A program made the translations under genes and the position numbers. Shown here in pieces: positions 1 through 8,840 of a stretch of 64,000 nucleotides of DNA (the first letter of the stretch is position 1; the number at the start of each line of letters is the position of its first letter). The stretch covers positions 1-64,000 of the forward strand of contig NZ_ALJG01000363.1 in NCBI RefSeq assembly GCF_000286315.1, read 5' to 3'. The notes beneath the pieces were generated by a model. That model had not been told where the DNA came from and searched no databases. It was given only the letters and a program-made list of their open reading frames with translations. This stretch comes from Paenisporosarcina sp. TG20. GTDB taxonomy: Bacteria; Bacillota; Bacilli; Bacillales_A; Planococcaceae.

Positions 1-26
1 CATATACTTTCTTATCTTGTAACAAA

Positions 27-540
27 AACCGGGCAAAGTTGGCCCGGTCCTTTATAAGATAGCCTTCTATTTAAGTCTAGTGGTTTCCGTTACAGGCGGA
101 CGCTTTCCGTGGGCGGCACCTTTTAAAAATCAAAAAATCAATGAAAATACATATAAAAAGTCATCATATTTTATAAAATGAGAGTACCCAAGCCTTTATT
201 CTAATAGGACTTCGCCTTCAACCTTTCTCAACTTTGGTTTCCGAATCGTTTTGTACGGCAAACCCACTGCACTGTAATCACAAGAAAAAAAGAGATGGGC
301 GAAGTTTCACTTCGCTCATCTCTTTTTTTCAGACACTCTTACGGAGGGTTTGCGGCCAACGCATCCCATCAGCCAATGGGCATATCGCATTTTAATTTAG
401 GTTGACGAGAAATAGACACTGATCTTATGGAAAGTTGCGGCCGAAGATACTATTTCGGCCTTTTTCTTCATTTTTTAAGGTTGGGTAATTTCTTTAAGCA
501 AACTGTGCTTTATACGGGACTATAGCGTGCACAATTGAGC
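27..540 (+). repeat. Long intergenic repeat R1, copy A (diverged)
   Basis: This is the first of three related non-coding blocks; the others start near 15257 and 63289. Three conserved modules appear in the same order. The first is a hairpin opening AACCGGGCAA (27-50). The second is a long hairpin with A- and T-rich feet and the core GCGAAG/CTTCGC (286-329). The third is a GGCCGAA...TTCGGCC hairpin followed by TTTTTCTTC (439-465). The stretch between the last two modules (about 345-430) also matches the other copies, for example CCAATGGGCATATC. A fragment of a second repeat family sits inside this copy at 68-118. No reading frame is conserved between copies. The boundaries are approximate because the 3' part diverges after about 500. 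Confidence 0.75.
68..118 (-). repeat. Fragment of repeat R2 inside R1 copy A
   Basis: This short stretch contains GGCGGACGCTTTCCGTGGG. That is the reverse complement of the GGAAAGCGTCCGC terminus shared by the larger R2 copies at 541-725, 26178-26366 and 48836-49024. It looks like an end fragment only. Confidence 0.6.
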
Positions 541-725
541 CCCCCAGGAGGACGCACAATGGCACGAAGGTTAGAACGTCACTTTCGGCTAGGCAACACC
601 TTCGTATTCACCATCCTGTTGCCCTGAGGAGGCTCACAGATCATCCGAGGAAAGCGTCCGCATGTTTCTGCATCGATACTAGCTTCGAAACATGAAAGTG
701 CGTTATAACGGAAATCACTGGATTT
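541..725 (+). repeat. Intergenic repeat R2, copy with internal insert
   Basis: The segment reads like the reverse complement of the R2 copy at 26178-26366. Shared words include CGAAGG, ACATCCTGTTG/CCATCCTGTTG, CGAGGAGA/TGAGGAGG and GGAAAGCGTCCGC. Near the 3' end, between GCGTCCGCATG and CGGAAATCAC, lies an extra stretch of about 44 bases bounded by CATGTTTC and GAAACATG. Open frames across it are not supported as genes. Confidence 0.65.
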
Positions 726-743
726 AGAAAATCAATATAAGAA

Positions 744-884
744 AAGTGCGAAGCGTCTTCTAGCGCGACGCCCTTACTGGAAGGATGAAAGGGCGTTTCG
801 CCTGAGTTCAAAGGGTACGAAAGGAAAGATAACGCCCACCCAAGGGACCCGTGGCTAGGTTTTGGAGCTAGACATAGCAACTAC
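744..884 (+). repeat. Likely third intergenic repeat family (R3)
   Basis: This is a GC-richer stretch than its surroundings. It starts near GTGCGAAGCG and ends near GGAGCTAGACATAG, with internal complementary pieces (AAGGGCGTTTCGCC and GCGACGCCC). From memory it resembles a common intergenic repeat of Bacillaceae and Planococcaceae that ends in GGAGCT(A/G)GACATAG. Only one copy is visible here, so repeat status rests on that recollection. Confidence 0.4.
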
Positions 885-935
885 AAATACAAATTCAAGG
901 TACTAACTCGAAAAAACATATAGATCTTATATCGT

Positions 936-985
936 TAAAAGAGGACTGCCCTAAAAGTTTTCACTTTTGGGACAGTCCTCTTTTA
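936..985 (-). terminator. Terminator after ctaM
   Basis: A long stem pairs AAAAGAGGACTG with CAGTCCTCTTTT and continues inward with small mismatches to a TTTC loop. A T-run follows on both strands. It lies downstream of ctaM on the minus strand. Confidence 0.85.
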
Positions 986-1055
986 TAGTATATACCAAGA
1001 AGAATTACTTTAAGAATCTCAACTTCTTATTTCGAAAAAGAGAGTTTAATTTAGG

Positions 1056-1517
1056 TCATAATCCTAAAATAGCTTTAAATACTGATGTAGTTTCTCCACC
1101 CTGGTAAATTACATAGAGAAGTGAGTACACAGCAACTCCTGTAATGGCTGTGCAGAACCAAATGATACTCGTGATTGGTCCGAGCTTACGATGTCTTTTT
1201 AGATTATTCTTATACCCAGCCCAAATTGTAACTAGACCAAAAACAGCACCCGTTGTAGCTAATATAATATGAAAAACTAAGAATACTGTGTAATATATTT
1301 TATATTCGTCAGGTCCACCAAAAGCAGTGTTTCCAATGAATATTGTTCTTGACGCGTATAAAATGAAGAATGTTAATGCTGCAATTGCAGCTGCAAACAT
1401 CATTTTTTTATGAGCTTCTATTTTCCTTTGCTTTATCAATGTCCAACCAATAGCAACCAGAACAGCACTTAAGACAATGAAGAAGGTACTAATAGTTGGT
1501 AAGAATGGTAAATTCAT
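1056..1517 (-). CDS. ctaM: DUF420 membrane protein, CtaM/YozB family
   Basis: Integral membrane protein of 153 residues with about five hydrophobic segments (roughly 8-26, 40-58, 78-100, 115-133 and a C-terminal one). Conserved-looking histidines occur in EAHKK, VFHII and KRHRK. It matches the DUF420 family, which includes B. subtilis YozB and S. aureus CtaM. CtaM is known to be needed to mature heme A-type terminal oxidase. The start is ATG with AGGAGA seven bases upstream. It follows ctaG by 37 bases, so the two are probably co-transcribed, and a strong terminator lies downstream. Its position beside the caa3 genes supports a role in oxidase assembly; the exact step is not visible in the sequence. 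Confidence 0.85.
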   Translation of the reverse strand: MNLPFLPTISTFFIVLSAVLVAIGWTLIKQRKIEAHKKMMFAAAIAALTFFILYASRTIFIGNTAFGGPDEYKIYYTVFLVFHIILATTGAVFGLVTIWAGYKNNLKRHRKLGPITSIIWFCTAITGVAVYSLLYVIYQGGETTSVFKAILGL

Positions 1518-1554
1518 TTAATTTTCTCCTAACACTCACAAGTATAAATTATGA

Positions 1555-2469
1555 TTATTTATTTGCAATATAAGTTTGACGATCACTAAGTGCTTTATTG
1601 GTAATATCTTCTGCGTTGTCTTGTTCAGATTGATACCACTGAAAGAAAACCATCGCCAAGATTACTCCATAAATTACTTCTTGAATAATTTTCATAACAA
1701 CTCCACCCAATTGCTGATCTTCTAGAACTGGCATGTTTGTAAATAATTCTGGACCTGATAGGGATAGATTTGCTAATGTCGATGCAGGAACACATAACTC
1801 CATTGCTTTTAACCATGCTTCCCCGCTAGTATATGTTGAGTACATTGGCTGATCAGCAAATATAATCAAAGCACATGCAGGGGTTATCAAAATCGCACTC
1901 CCAATGATATATCCAATTTTACTTAGACCATGAACTTGATGTTCGCCTTCTAATTTATTAATAATTGGCCACCATAAGAAAATAGAGGATATGAACAAAA
2001 GTAGTGTAAATAAAATATGATATAATTCGTTTTGCTTAACAACATCAAAAATAACAGGAATATGATAAAACGAAAACAAACCACTAAAAACAATCAATGA
2101 TAATAATGGTTTTGTGAAAAAACGAAACAAGGGTTTAACAAATTTATTTTCAATCACTTTACGCCAAATCCAATTTGGAATTCCAGTAATTAATAACGGG
2201 GGTACTAACATTAACAATATTGCCATTTGAGTCATATGAACTGAAAACAGTATATGCCCTATTAAATCTATTGGCGATCCTTTTACAATATACAGCAATA
2301 CAATCGCAATAACAAAAGCACTAATTTCTTTCTTACTTACTGGCTGACTTCCTTCAACTATATATTTACTTTGGGTTGTAATGTAAAGATATAAAGCGAT
2401 GATCAAAATAGAAAAAAGAATGAATAACGGACTCCATAAGGCTTGAAATCCAAATATATTGAAAGGCAT
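1555..2469 (-). CDS. ctaG: Cytochrome c oxidase assembly factor CtaG
   Basis: Polytopic membrane protein of 304 residues of the caa3_CtaG family, with about seven transmembrane segments. The family hallmark region around residues 70-105 (GHILFSVHMTQMAILLMLVP) is present. In B. subtilis, CtaG is required for an active caa3 oxidase, probably in copper-centre formation. The ATG start has GGGAGTG seven bases upstream. A bidirectional hairpin between ctaF and ctaG (2567-2601) suggests that ctaG-ctaM form a separate or attenuated unit from ctaCDEF, or are reached by read-through. Confidence 0.92.
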   Translation of the reverse strand: MPFNIFGFQALWSPLFILFSILIIALYLYITTQSKYIVEGSQPVSKKEISAFVIAIVLLYIVKGSPIDLIGHILFSVHMTQMAILLMLVPPLLITGIPNWIWRKVIENKFVKPLFRFFTKPLLSLIVFSGLFSFYHIPVIFDVVKQNELYHILFTLLLFISSIFLWWPIINKLEGEHQVHGLSKIGYIIGSAILITPACALIIFADQPMYSTYTSGEAWLKAMELCVPASTLANLSLSGPELFTNMPVLEDQQLGGVVMKIIQEVIYGVILAMVFFQWYQSEQDNAEDITNKALSDRQTYIANK

Positions 2470-2566
2470 AGAATATCACTCCCTTTTTTGTATCAGTACC
2501 CCTATTATAAGGCTCAAAGACAGGAACATCAATGAACGAACTATGAACAAATAAAGGACAATATAA

Positions 2567-2601
2567 AAACAAGCAAGGAAAAGTAATTTCCTTGCTTGTT
2601 T
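2567..2601 (-). terminator. Terminator after ctaF
   Basis: A 15-bp perfect stem pairs AAACAAGCAAGGAAA with TTTCCTTGCTTGTTT around a five-base loop. On the minus strand it is followed by TTTTATATT. It separates ctaCDEF from ctaG. Confidence 0.85.
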
Positions 2602-2613
2602 AAATTTAATTTA

Positions 2614-2946
2614 TTACCACCAAATAATAGTTAAAAATGTTAATACGGTAATAAACGCAATAAGCACGCCCGTATATAAAAACATAGATGCCGTCTCATG
2701 GCCTTTTTGGCTCATATGCATAAAATAATACAATTGTAAAACGACTTGTACAACTGCTAATAATAAAATTATTGGGGCAACATAATATGCAGAAAAACCA
2801 GCATAGACTGCTGAAAACGCAATTAATGTTAAGAAAATCATTATCGCAAACGTCGTAACTTGACCACGCATTTCATCTGCTGAGCGGCGTCGGCTATATT
2901 CATATTCAGTACGATTTTTAACATGAGTATCAGCATTATTTGCCAT
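2614..2946 (-). CDS. ctaF: Cytochrome caa3 oxidase subunit IV
   Basis: Small subunit of 110 residues with three transmembrane helices (about 39-58, 63-83 and 88-110), of the bacterial COX4 family (caa3 subunit IV). An in-frame start 16 codons upstream lies wholly within ctaE. The ATG at 2946 was chosen because it forms a TAATG overlap with the ctaE stop, has GGAG upstream, and gives the same length as B. subtilis CtaF as I recall it. The same TAATG junction joins ctaD and ctaE, so translational coupling across the operon is likely. It probably stabilises the oxidase rather than catalysing anything. Confidence 0.92.
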   Translation of the reverse strand: MANNADTHVKNRTEYEYSRRRSADEMRGQVTTFAIMIFLTLIAFSAVYAGFSAYYVAPIILLLAVVQVVLQLYYFMHMSQKGHETASMFLYTGVLIAFITVLTFLTIIWW

Positions 2947-3572
2947 TATTCCAACGCTCCCATCAAGTAGACTACAGTAAAGATAAATACCCAAACTACA
3001 TCGATAAAGTGCCAGTATAGTGATGCTACATAATACTTAGGAGCATTATAGAGATTCAATCCACGTTTAGCGTTTCTAATCATCAGAAGAATAATCCATC
3101 CTAAACCAATCAATACATGCAATCCATGTGTTCCTACTAAAGTAAAGAACGCCGTACTGAAAGCACTTTGATCATACGTAAATCCAAGATGTACGTAATG
3201 GTTAAATTCATAAATTTCAAATCCTAAGAATGCCGCACCAAGTAAAACTGTAATCATTAACCATGCTTGCATAGCTTTAAAATTATAGTTTCTCATATGA
3301 TACATTGCATATACGCTAGTTAGAGAAGATGTTAATAGTAACATGGTCATGATAAATACTAATGGTAATTCAAACAAACCTTGAGTAGTGAACTCCATTC
3401 CACTAGGTCCTTTATTTTTCAGAGCCAAGTAAGTTGCAAATAGACTTGCGAACAACACTGTTTCTCCACCTAAGAAAAGCCAAAAGCCAACAAACTTATT
3501 CTTGCCTTCAAGTGTTGCTTGTTCTGGATGTTCCGGCCAAGACTGTGGGGTATACTTAGAATTTAAGTCCAT
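2946..3572 (-). CDS. ctaE: Cytochrome caa3 oxidase subunit III
   Basis: Subunit III of 208 residues with five predicted transmembrane helices. Typical features are GFWLFLGGETVLFASLF near residue 30, THGLHVLIGL near 150 and WHFIDVVWVF near 188. It is a structural subunit of the heme-copper oxidase in the cytoplasmic membrane. The start codon overlaps the ctaD stop as TAATG, and its own stop overlaps ctaF in the same way. This indicates coupled translation of D-E-F at fixed stoichiometry. Confidence 0.95.
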   Translation of the reverse strand: MDLNSKYTPQSWPEHPEQATLEGKNKFVGFWLFLGGETVLFASLFATYLALKNKGPSGMEFTTQGLFELPLVFIMTMLLLTSSLTSVYAMYHMRNYNFKAMQAWLMITVLLGAAFLGFEIYEFNHYVHLGFTYDQSAFSTAFFTLVGTHGLHVLIGLGWIILLMIRNAKRGLNLYNAPKYYVASLYWHFIDVVWVFIFTVVYLMGALE

Positions 3573-5437
3573 TAGTGTTTTCCCCCTTTGTCATTCAATA
3601 AATCTTCTTTGTGAATATGGTAACCAAGATCATCTTTTAGAGAACGTGCGCCCATTGATATAAATGTTATGAGTAATCCTAGAATTAATACTGGAACTGC
3701 CCAAGCTTTCTCTCCGTTGAATAAAGCACCAAATGCACCTACGAATAAACCAAAAGCCATAATAAAAGGAATAATTGAATTATTTGGCATGTGGATATCC
3801 ATTACTGGTTCTGCATAAGTCATTCCTTCTTTGTTACCTTCTTGTTTTTCAATCCAGTAAGTATCTAAACCGCGAACAAGTGGTGTTTGTTTAAAGTTAT
3901 AAAATGGAACAGGTTGTGGGATTGCCCACTCAAGTGTACGACCATCTTCCCAAGGATCTCTTCCTACAGGTTGATTTTTTGCTATGGTCATAATAATATT
4001 TGCAACTAATACAACTACTGCAACCGCCATGAAAATAGCACCGTAAGAACTTATTAGATTAAACAAATCCCAACCTTGATCTGCACCGTAAGTGAACACA
4101 CGACGTGGCATCCCAAGTAATCCAAGGAAATGTTGAATAAAGAATGTTGCATGGAATCCAATAAAGAATAGCCAGAAAGTTATCTTTCCAAGCGTTTCAT
4201 TCAACATTGTGTTAAACATTAATGGCCAATAAAAATGCAAACCAGCTAATAACCCAAATACTACCCCACCAATGATAACGTAATGGAAATGAGCGACGAT
4301 GAAATAAGTGTCATGTAATTGGTAATCAAGAGGTGCTGATGCTTGCATAACGCCTGTTACACCACCTGCTACGAAAGAAGGGATAAACCCTAACGCGTAT
4401 AGCATTGGAGTTGTAAATTTAACATTACCGCCCCACATTGTAAGTAGCCAGTTAAAGATTTTAACACCAGTTGGAACAGCAATTGCCATTGTCGCTACGG
4501 CAAATATAGCATTAGCTGTAGCGCCCATTCCTGTTGTGAACATATGGTGAGCCCAAACCATGAAACCTAAGAAACCGATTAATACAGTTGCAAAGACCAT
4601 GGCTGAGTATCCGAATAAACGTTTCCGAGCGAATGTTGGTATAATTTCAGAGAATATACCAAATGCCGGAAGAGCCAAAATATATACTTCAGGATGCCCG
4701 AAAATCCAGAATAAATGCTCCCAGATGATTGTATTACCACCCAACAGATGGTTAAAAAAGTTCCCAGAAAACATTCTATCAAAAATCATAAGGAACAAAC
4801 CCACTGTAAGTGGAGGGAAAGCAAATAATACCAATGCAGATGCTACAAATGTAGACCAGGTAAATAACGGCATACGCATATAAGTCATTCCTGGAGCACG
4901 CATATTGATGATTGTTACTAGGAAGTTAATCCCGGCGATTAATGTACCACCACCTGAAATCTGTAAACCTAATGCATAAAAGTCAATCCCATGACCAGGA
5001 GATGCGATTGATAAAGACGCATAAGACGTCCAACCAGCATCTGGAGCTCCGCCCATAAACCATGACAAGTTCAAGAAGATTCCTCCAAAGAAGAACATCC
5101 AGAAACCTAAAGAGTTTAAGAATGGAAATGCTACGTCACGCGCACCAATTTGCAGTGGTACCACTGCATTCATGAACGCGAATAGTAATGGCATGGCTGC
5201 AAGGAATATCATGGTTGTACCATGCATTGTTAAGATTTGATTATATAAACCTGCAGCCACAAAGTCATTATCAGGCACTGCAAGTTGGATACGAATAAGC
5301 ATCGCTTCAATACCACCGATGATGAAGAATATTCCACCGGCAATGAGGTAAAGGATTGCGATCTTCTTGTGATCCACGGTTGTTAAATAGTCCCAGAGGA
5401 CTGCACCGAAGCTTTTTTTCTCTGCGATTAAACTCAC
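3572..5437 (-). CDS. ctaD: Cytochrome caa3 oxidase subunit I
   Basis: Catalytic subunit of 621 residues. It carries heme a, heme a3 and CuB and reduces O2 to water while pumping protons. GHPEVYILALPAFG holds the CuB histidine cross-linked to tyrosine. HHMFTTG holds the next two CuB histidines. HDTYFIVAHFHYV holds the heme ligands. The 12-helix core is followed by a C-terminal extension with two more hydrophobic segments. The start is GTG, with GGAGG eight bases upstream. It lies 34 bases after ctaC and is fused by TAATG to ctaE. Confidence 0.97.
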   Translation of the reverse strand: MSLIAEKKSFGAVLWDYLTTVDHKKIAILYLIAGGIFFIIGGIEAMLIRIQLAVPDNDFVAAGLYNQILTMHGTTMIFLAAMPLLFAFMNAVVPLQIGARDVAFPFLNSLGFWMFFFGGIFLNLSWFMGGAPDAGWTSYASLSIASPGHGIDFYALGLQISGGGTLIAGINFLVTIINMRAPGMTYMRMPLFTWSTFVASALVLFAFPPLTVGLFLMIFDRMFSGNFFNHLLGGNTIIWEHLFWIFGHPEVYILALPAFGIFSEIIPTFARKRLFGYSAMVFATVLIGFLGFMVWAHHMFTTGMGATANAIFAVATMAIAVPTGVKIFNWLLTMWGGNVKFTTPMLYALGFIPSFVAGGVTGVMQASAPLDYQLHDTYFIVAHFHYVIIGGVVFGLLAGLHFYWPLMFNTMLNETLGKITFWLFFIGFHATFFIQHFLGLLGMPRRVFTYGADQGWDLFNLISSYGAIFMAVAVVVLVANIIMTIAKNQPVGRDPWEDGRTLEWAIPQPVPFYNFKQTPLVRGLDTYWIEKQEGNKEGMTYAEPVMDIHMPNNSIIPFIMAFGLFVGAFGALFNGEKAWAVPVLILGLLITFISMGARSLKDDLGYHIHKEDLLNDKGGKH

Positions 5438-5471
5438 AACTTTAACCTCCTTCTAGTAATTCTAATACAAA

Positions 5472-6560
5472 TTATTTTTCTACTGATAGTCCCATTAAGT
5501 ATTCTGCCAGAGCCGAAAGCTCTTGTTCTGTATACTTTTTGCCATCGTTAAGATCTTCAGGTTGTGGCATTAAATTACCTGGCTTGTATTCTTCAGGATC
5601 ATTAATCCATTTTTTTATATTGTCTTCAGTGTAGTCCATGTATCCAGCTACACGGTTACGATCACCAAAGGTTGCAAGATTTGGACCAACCCCACCAGTA
5701 GAGCCTTCACCTGAAATAGCATGACATGCAATACAGCTTGTGGCAAAAATCTCTTGGCCTTGTAACGCTAGATCACCTTGTGGTGCTTGCGCTTCGGCAG
5801 AATCTTTCATATTTGTAACCCATTCATTAAATTCAGTGCGTTCTAGAGATTTAACTTTAAAGTCCATTAATGCATGTGAAGGACCACAAAGTTCAGCACA
5901 TTTCCCATAAAACACACCAGTTTCAAGTTCATTTGAAGGTTTATCAAATTCTAAATAGAATGTATTAACGTTTTCAACGTTAGTATCTAATTTACCGCCA
6001 ACAGCAGGAATCCAGAATGAGTGTTTTACATCTGCAGCTATGAGATTAAAGTAAACTTTCTCATCCGTAGGAACCACCAATTCTTGAGCAGTTACAATTC
6101 CTAAATCCGGATATTCAAATTCCCACCAGTACAGATTTGCTTTTACGTTAACCGTAACAGCTGTTGCATTTCCTTCTTCGTCTTTTTTGTCCATACCACT
6201 GACGTCAGCTAAGTTGTATGTAACCACCACAGTCGGAACAGTCAAAATTAAAAGTAAAACAATCGGAATAATTGTCCATATAAGTTCAAGTGTGTGGCTT
6301 CCTTCTACTTGCTTCGGCATCATATTTTCGCCAACTTTAGAACGACGGAACTTAACAATTGTGAGAATATAAACTATCATTACCACGATAATTACTAAAA
6401 CCATGATTCCTGTTGAAAGATACATTAAATCCAATTGATCACTAGCGACTTGTCCTGCAGGAGTAAGTGTCGATATATATTCTTCACCACATCCAGATAA
6501 AAAGACTGTTAGAGCAGCCAGCAGCGAAAAGAGACGCCATTTTTTAATCCCTTTTATCAT
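5472..6560 (-). CDS. ctaC: Cytochrome caa3 oxidase subunit II with fused cytochrome c
   Basis: Exported lipoprotein subunit of 362 residues. A lipobox LSGC gives acylated Cys24. Two transmembrane helices (about 47-68 and 91-115) anchor a cupredoxin domain with the CuA site: His180, Cys221, Cys225 and His229 in CAELCGPSHALM. A C-terminal cytochrome c domain has the heme-binding CIACH at 276-280. This fusion defines a caa3-type enzyme that takes electrons from cytochrome c. It is the first gene of ctaCDEF. The ATG start is preceded by GAGGGG. Confidence 0.96.
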   Translation of the reverse strand: MIKGIKKWRLFSLLAALTVFLSGCGEEYISTLTPAGQVASDQLDLMYLSTGIMVLVIIVVMIVYILTIVKFRRSKVGENMMPKQVEGSHTLELIWTIIPIVLLLILTVPTVVVTYNLADVSGMDKKDEEGNATAVTVNVKANLYWWEFEYPDLGIVTAQELVVPTDEKVYFNLIAADVKHSFWIPAVGGKLDTNVENVNTFYLEFDKPSNELETGVFYGKCAELCGPSHALMDFKVKSLERTEFNEWVTNMKDSAEAQAPQGDLALQGQEIFATSCIACHAISGEGSTGGVGPNLATFGDRNRVAGYMDYTEDNIKKWINDPEEYKPGNLMPQPEDLNDGKKYTEQELSALAEYLMGLSVEK

Positions 6561-6660
6561 AGCTTAATCAACCCCTCTTTCGTAAATTAAATTCATGTGT
6601 AAATCGGTCTTTGGTTCTATTCTATATGAATTCTCCAATCAAAGAAAGAATTCATACGGT

Positions 6661-7584
6661 TTAGATGAAAATCGAGAAAATAATCATAGAAACGAACATA
6701 ATAGTCATGTAATTTAGGGAATAAATAAACATGCCTTTTGCCCATTTCAAGTCATCTTTTGCACTAAAGCCCTTTAGAGCAATTCCTAGCCAACCAAGAT
6801 TCAACACAGTGGCAAGGATGATAAACCCTGTGCCTAGTTGCATAAGCATGAATGGGAGAGGGAAAAGAACTAATATCCAAAGTAGCATTGAGCGCTTTGT
6901 ATGTGCAAATCCTTTAATAACCGGCAACATTGGAATGCCTGCTGCTCGATATTCTTCCGTTCGCTTCATAGCAAGTGCATAAAAATGTGGTGGCTGCCAT
7001 GCAAACATGATTAGAAAAAGTGACAGTGCACCCCATCCAAGTGTTGGTTCAACTGCTGCCCATCCAATAACTGGTGGGATAGCTCCTGAAATACTCCCGA
7101 CGATTGTATTGCTAACATGCTTTCTCTTTGACCACATGGTGTATAAAACAACATAGCTTATAATACCAGCTAGTCCCCATACACCAGCTGAAACAGATGC
7201 TGAAAATAACAAAATTTCACCAACAACTATAAAAGTTAGGGCAAGTGCCAATACTGCCTTAGGTTTAAACCTGCCTGTAACAGTCGGTCTTGATTTTGTT
7301 CTAGTCATAAACGGATCAATATCACGGTCGATGTAGTTATTCATGGCAGCTGAACCAGCAATGATTAATGCAGCACCAAAAAGTGTATACATCATTAGGT
7401 CTAATTCATCTAGAAAATGACGATCTGTAAATTGAAATGCTAACCATAAACCTGTAAAAGCTGTCACTAGGTTTGAGTTTACTATTCCAATCTTAATTAA
7501 TGCAAGAAAATCCTTAGAAAATGATACTTTTTCAGTAACACCATCATCATCGTCATTTGCAGTTATTACTCGACTGTTCGACAT
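6661..7584 (-). CDS. ctaB: Protoheme IX farnesyltransferase (heme O synthase)
   Basis: UbiA-superfamily prenyltransferase of 307 residues with about nine transmembrane helices. It adds a farnesyl group to heme B to make heme O, the precursor of heme A for CtaD. The allylic-diphosphate motif is visible as NNYIDRDIDPFM followed by TRTKSRP (about residues 83-101). It lies 100 bases upstream of ctaC on the same strand. It is divergent from ctaA, with a shared 310-base control region holding ResD-like boxes. A short inverted repeat (TATGAATTC/GAATTCATA, 6627-6656) follows the gene but has no U-run. Confidence 0.95.
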   Translation of the reverse strand: MSNSRVITANDDDDGVTEKVSFSKDFLALIKIGIVNSNLVTAFTGLWLAFQFTDRHFLDELDLMMYTLFGAALIIAGSAAMNNYIDRDIDPFMTRTKSRPTVTGRFKPKAVLALALTFIVVGEILLFSASVSAGVWGLAGIISYVVLYTMWSKRKHVSNTIVGSISGAIPPVIGWAAVEPTLGWGALSLFLIMFAWQPPHFYALAMKRTEEYRAAGIPMLPVIKGFAHTKRSMLLWILVLFPLPFMLMQLGTGFIILATVLNLGWLGIALKGFSAKDDLKWAKGMFIYSLNYMTIMFVSMIIFSIFI

Positions 7585-7743
7585 GAAAATCCCCCTTTCT
7601 TAGTTGTAAGCATATTCCGCTCCCTTTACTATATCGAAAAACTTATCTTTTTTCTATATCTAAGTGGGAATTCGATAAAATCAATAGCGGTCTTGAGTTA
7701 AACACTATCCTACATATCTATAATAAAGCATTTCTATTAAACG

Positions 7744-7785
7744 TTTGTGAATGGAATGGGGATATTTTATGAACAATTTGTGAAA
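7744..7785. promoter_or_regulatory. Two ResD-like boxes between ctaB and ctaA
   Basis: TTTGTGAAT (7744-7752) and TTTGTGAAA (7777-7785) are spaced 33 bases apart on the plus strand. Both match the TTTGTGAAT-type site reported for the ResD response regulator, which controls ctaA and ctaB in B. subtilis. A -10-like TATAC/TACAT stretch lies about 20 bases downstream on the ctaA side. Function is inferred from motif and position. The rest of the 310-base gap is AT-rich, with nothing else recognised. Confidence 0.55.
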
Positions 7786-7894
7786 ATACGTTTAAGATTA
7801 TGTACTATACATTGTATTTTCCTTATTTCTTAGCTATTATCAAACAAGCAGGATTGTTATTTTGCGTTCAGTATAAACAAAGTGGGTGTCATTA

Positions 7895-8800
7895 ATGCAA
7901 CAAAGTAAATACTTAAAGTGGTTTGCTGTTGCTGCAACAATCGGCATGTTGCTCATTCTTATTGGCGGAGCACTTGTAACAAAAACCGAAAGTGGCATGG
8001 GTTGTGGCAGAAGTTGGCCCGGTTGTAATGGGCAATTAATTCCAGATGAAATCACTAAAGAAGTGTTAATTGAATTTTCTCATAGACTCGTTACTGGTAG
8101 TGTAGGCTTTCTTATACTAATATTAACGATTTGGTCTTGGAAAACAATGGGACATATACGAGAAACAAAATTTTTAGCAATAATGGCAATGTTTTTCTTG
8201 ATTTTACAAGCCCTCATTGGAGCAGCACAAGTTCTATGGGGACAAGGTGATTTTATATTAGCGCTTCATTTTGGAATTTCCTTACTTTCATTTGCATCCG
8301 TATTATTGTTAACGCTATTAATTTTTGAAGTAGACCGAAAATTTGACTCGGATAAATTACGCATTGGATCCAAGTTGAAGTGGCATACAGTTGGTGTAGC
8401 CATTTATTCCTATATAGTCGTTTATACAGGTGCTCTCGTCCGTCACACTGATTCAGGTTTAATATGTGCGGATTGGCCAATGTGTCGAAATGGTGCCTTC
8501 TCCTTACCATCAAATATATACGAGTGGATACAAATGGGACATCGAACTGCAGCAGCATTAATTTTTATCTGGATTGCATTTATAGCTTGGCATGCATTCA
8601 AGGAATATAAAGATCAACGGGTCTTGTACTATGGATGGATAACTGCATTTATTATTGTGACTCTACAAGTCATATCCGGAATGATAGTTGTCTTAACGCA
8701 ACTTAATTTATACTTTGCTTTATTACACTCTCTATTGATAGCTTTACTCTTTGGCTTAATATGTTATATGGTATTACTTCTTTTCCGAAGTAAAAAGTAA
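7895..8800 (+). CDS. ctaA: Heme A synthase
   Basis: Membrane enzyme of 301 residues with eight transmembrane helices. It oxidises the C8 methyl of heme O to give heme A for the oxidase. The two four-helix halves carry the expected histidines in EFSHRLVTG, ALHFGIS, MGHRTAAA and LLHSLL. A cysteine pair occurs in each half (CGRSWPGC and CADWPMC). The ATG at 7895 fits the AGTGGGTG ribosome site better than the in-frame GTG at 7886, which would add three residues. It is transcribed divergently from ctaB and ends at a strong terminator. Pyc follows convergently. Confidence 0.95.
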   Translation: MQQSKYLKWFAVAATIGMLLILIGGALVTKTESGMGCGRSWPGCNGQLIPDEITKEVLIEFSHRLVTGSVGFLILILTIWSWKTMGHIRETKFLAIMAMFFLILQALIGAAQVLWGQGDFILALHFGISLLSFASVLLLTLLIFEVDRKFDSDKLRIGSKLKWHTVGVAIYSYIVVYTGALVRHTDSGLICADWPMCRNGAFSLPSNIYEWIQMGHRTAAALIFIWIAFIAWHAFKEYKDQRVLYYGWITAFIIVTLQVISGMIVVLTQLNLYFALLHSLLIALLFGLICYMVLLLFRSKK

Positions 8801-8836
8801 AAAACAGTTCCCCTAGTCTGGGGAACTGTTTTTTTC
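8801..8836 (+). terminator. Terminator between ctaA and pyc (bidirectional)
   Basis: An 11-bp stem pairs AACAGTTCCCC with GGGGAACTGTT and is followed by TTTTTT. The left foot AAAAA makes it usable for pyc on the minus strand as well. Confidence 0.88.
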
Positions 8837-8840
8837 TTGA

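Noticed and set aside
641-880. 79-codon minus-strand open frame
   Set aside because: It spans repeats R2 and R3, has no ribosome site, and is not kept in other copies; it is repeat-derived.
4560-4883. 107-codon plus-strand frame inside ctaD
   Set aside because: It lies antisense to the conserved core of subunit I, with no expression signals; it is a shadow frame.
6627-6656. Terminator between ctaB and ctaC
   Set aside because: The TATGAATTC/GAATTCATA hairpin is AT-rich and has no U-run on the transcribed strand; ctaB-ctaC read-through remains likely.
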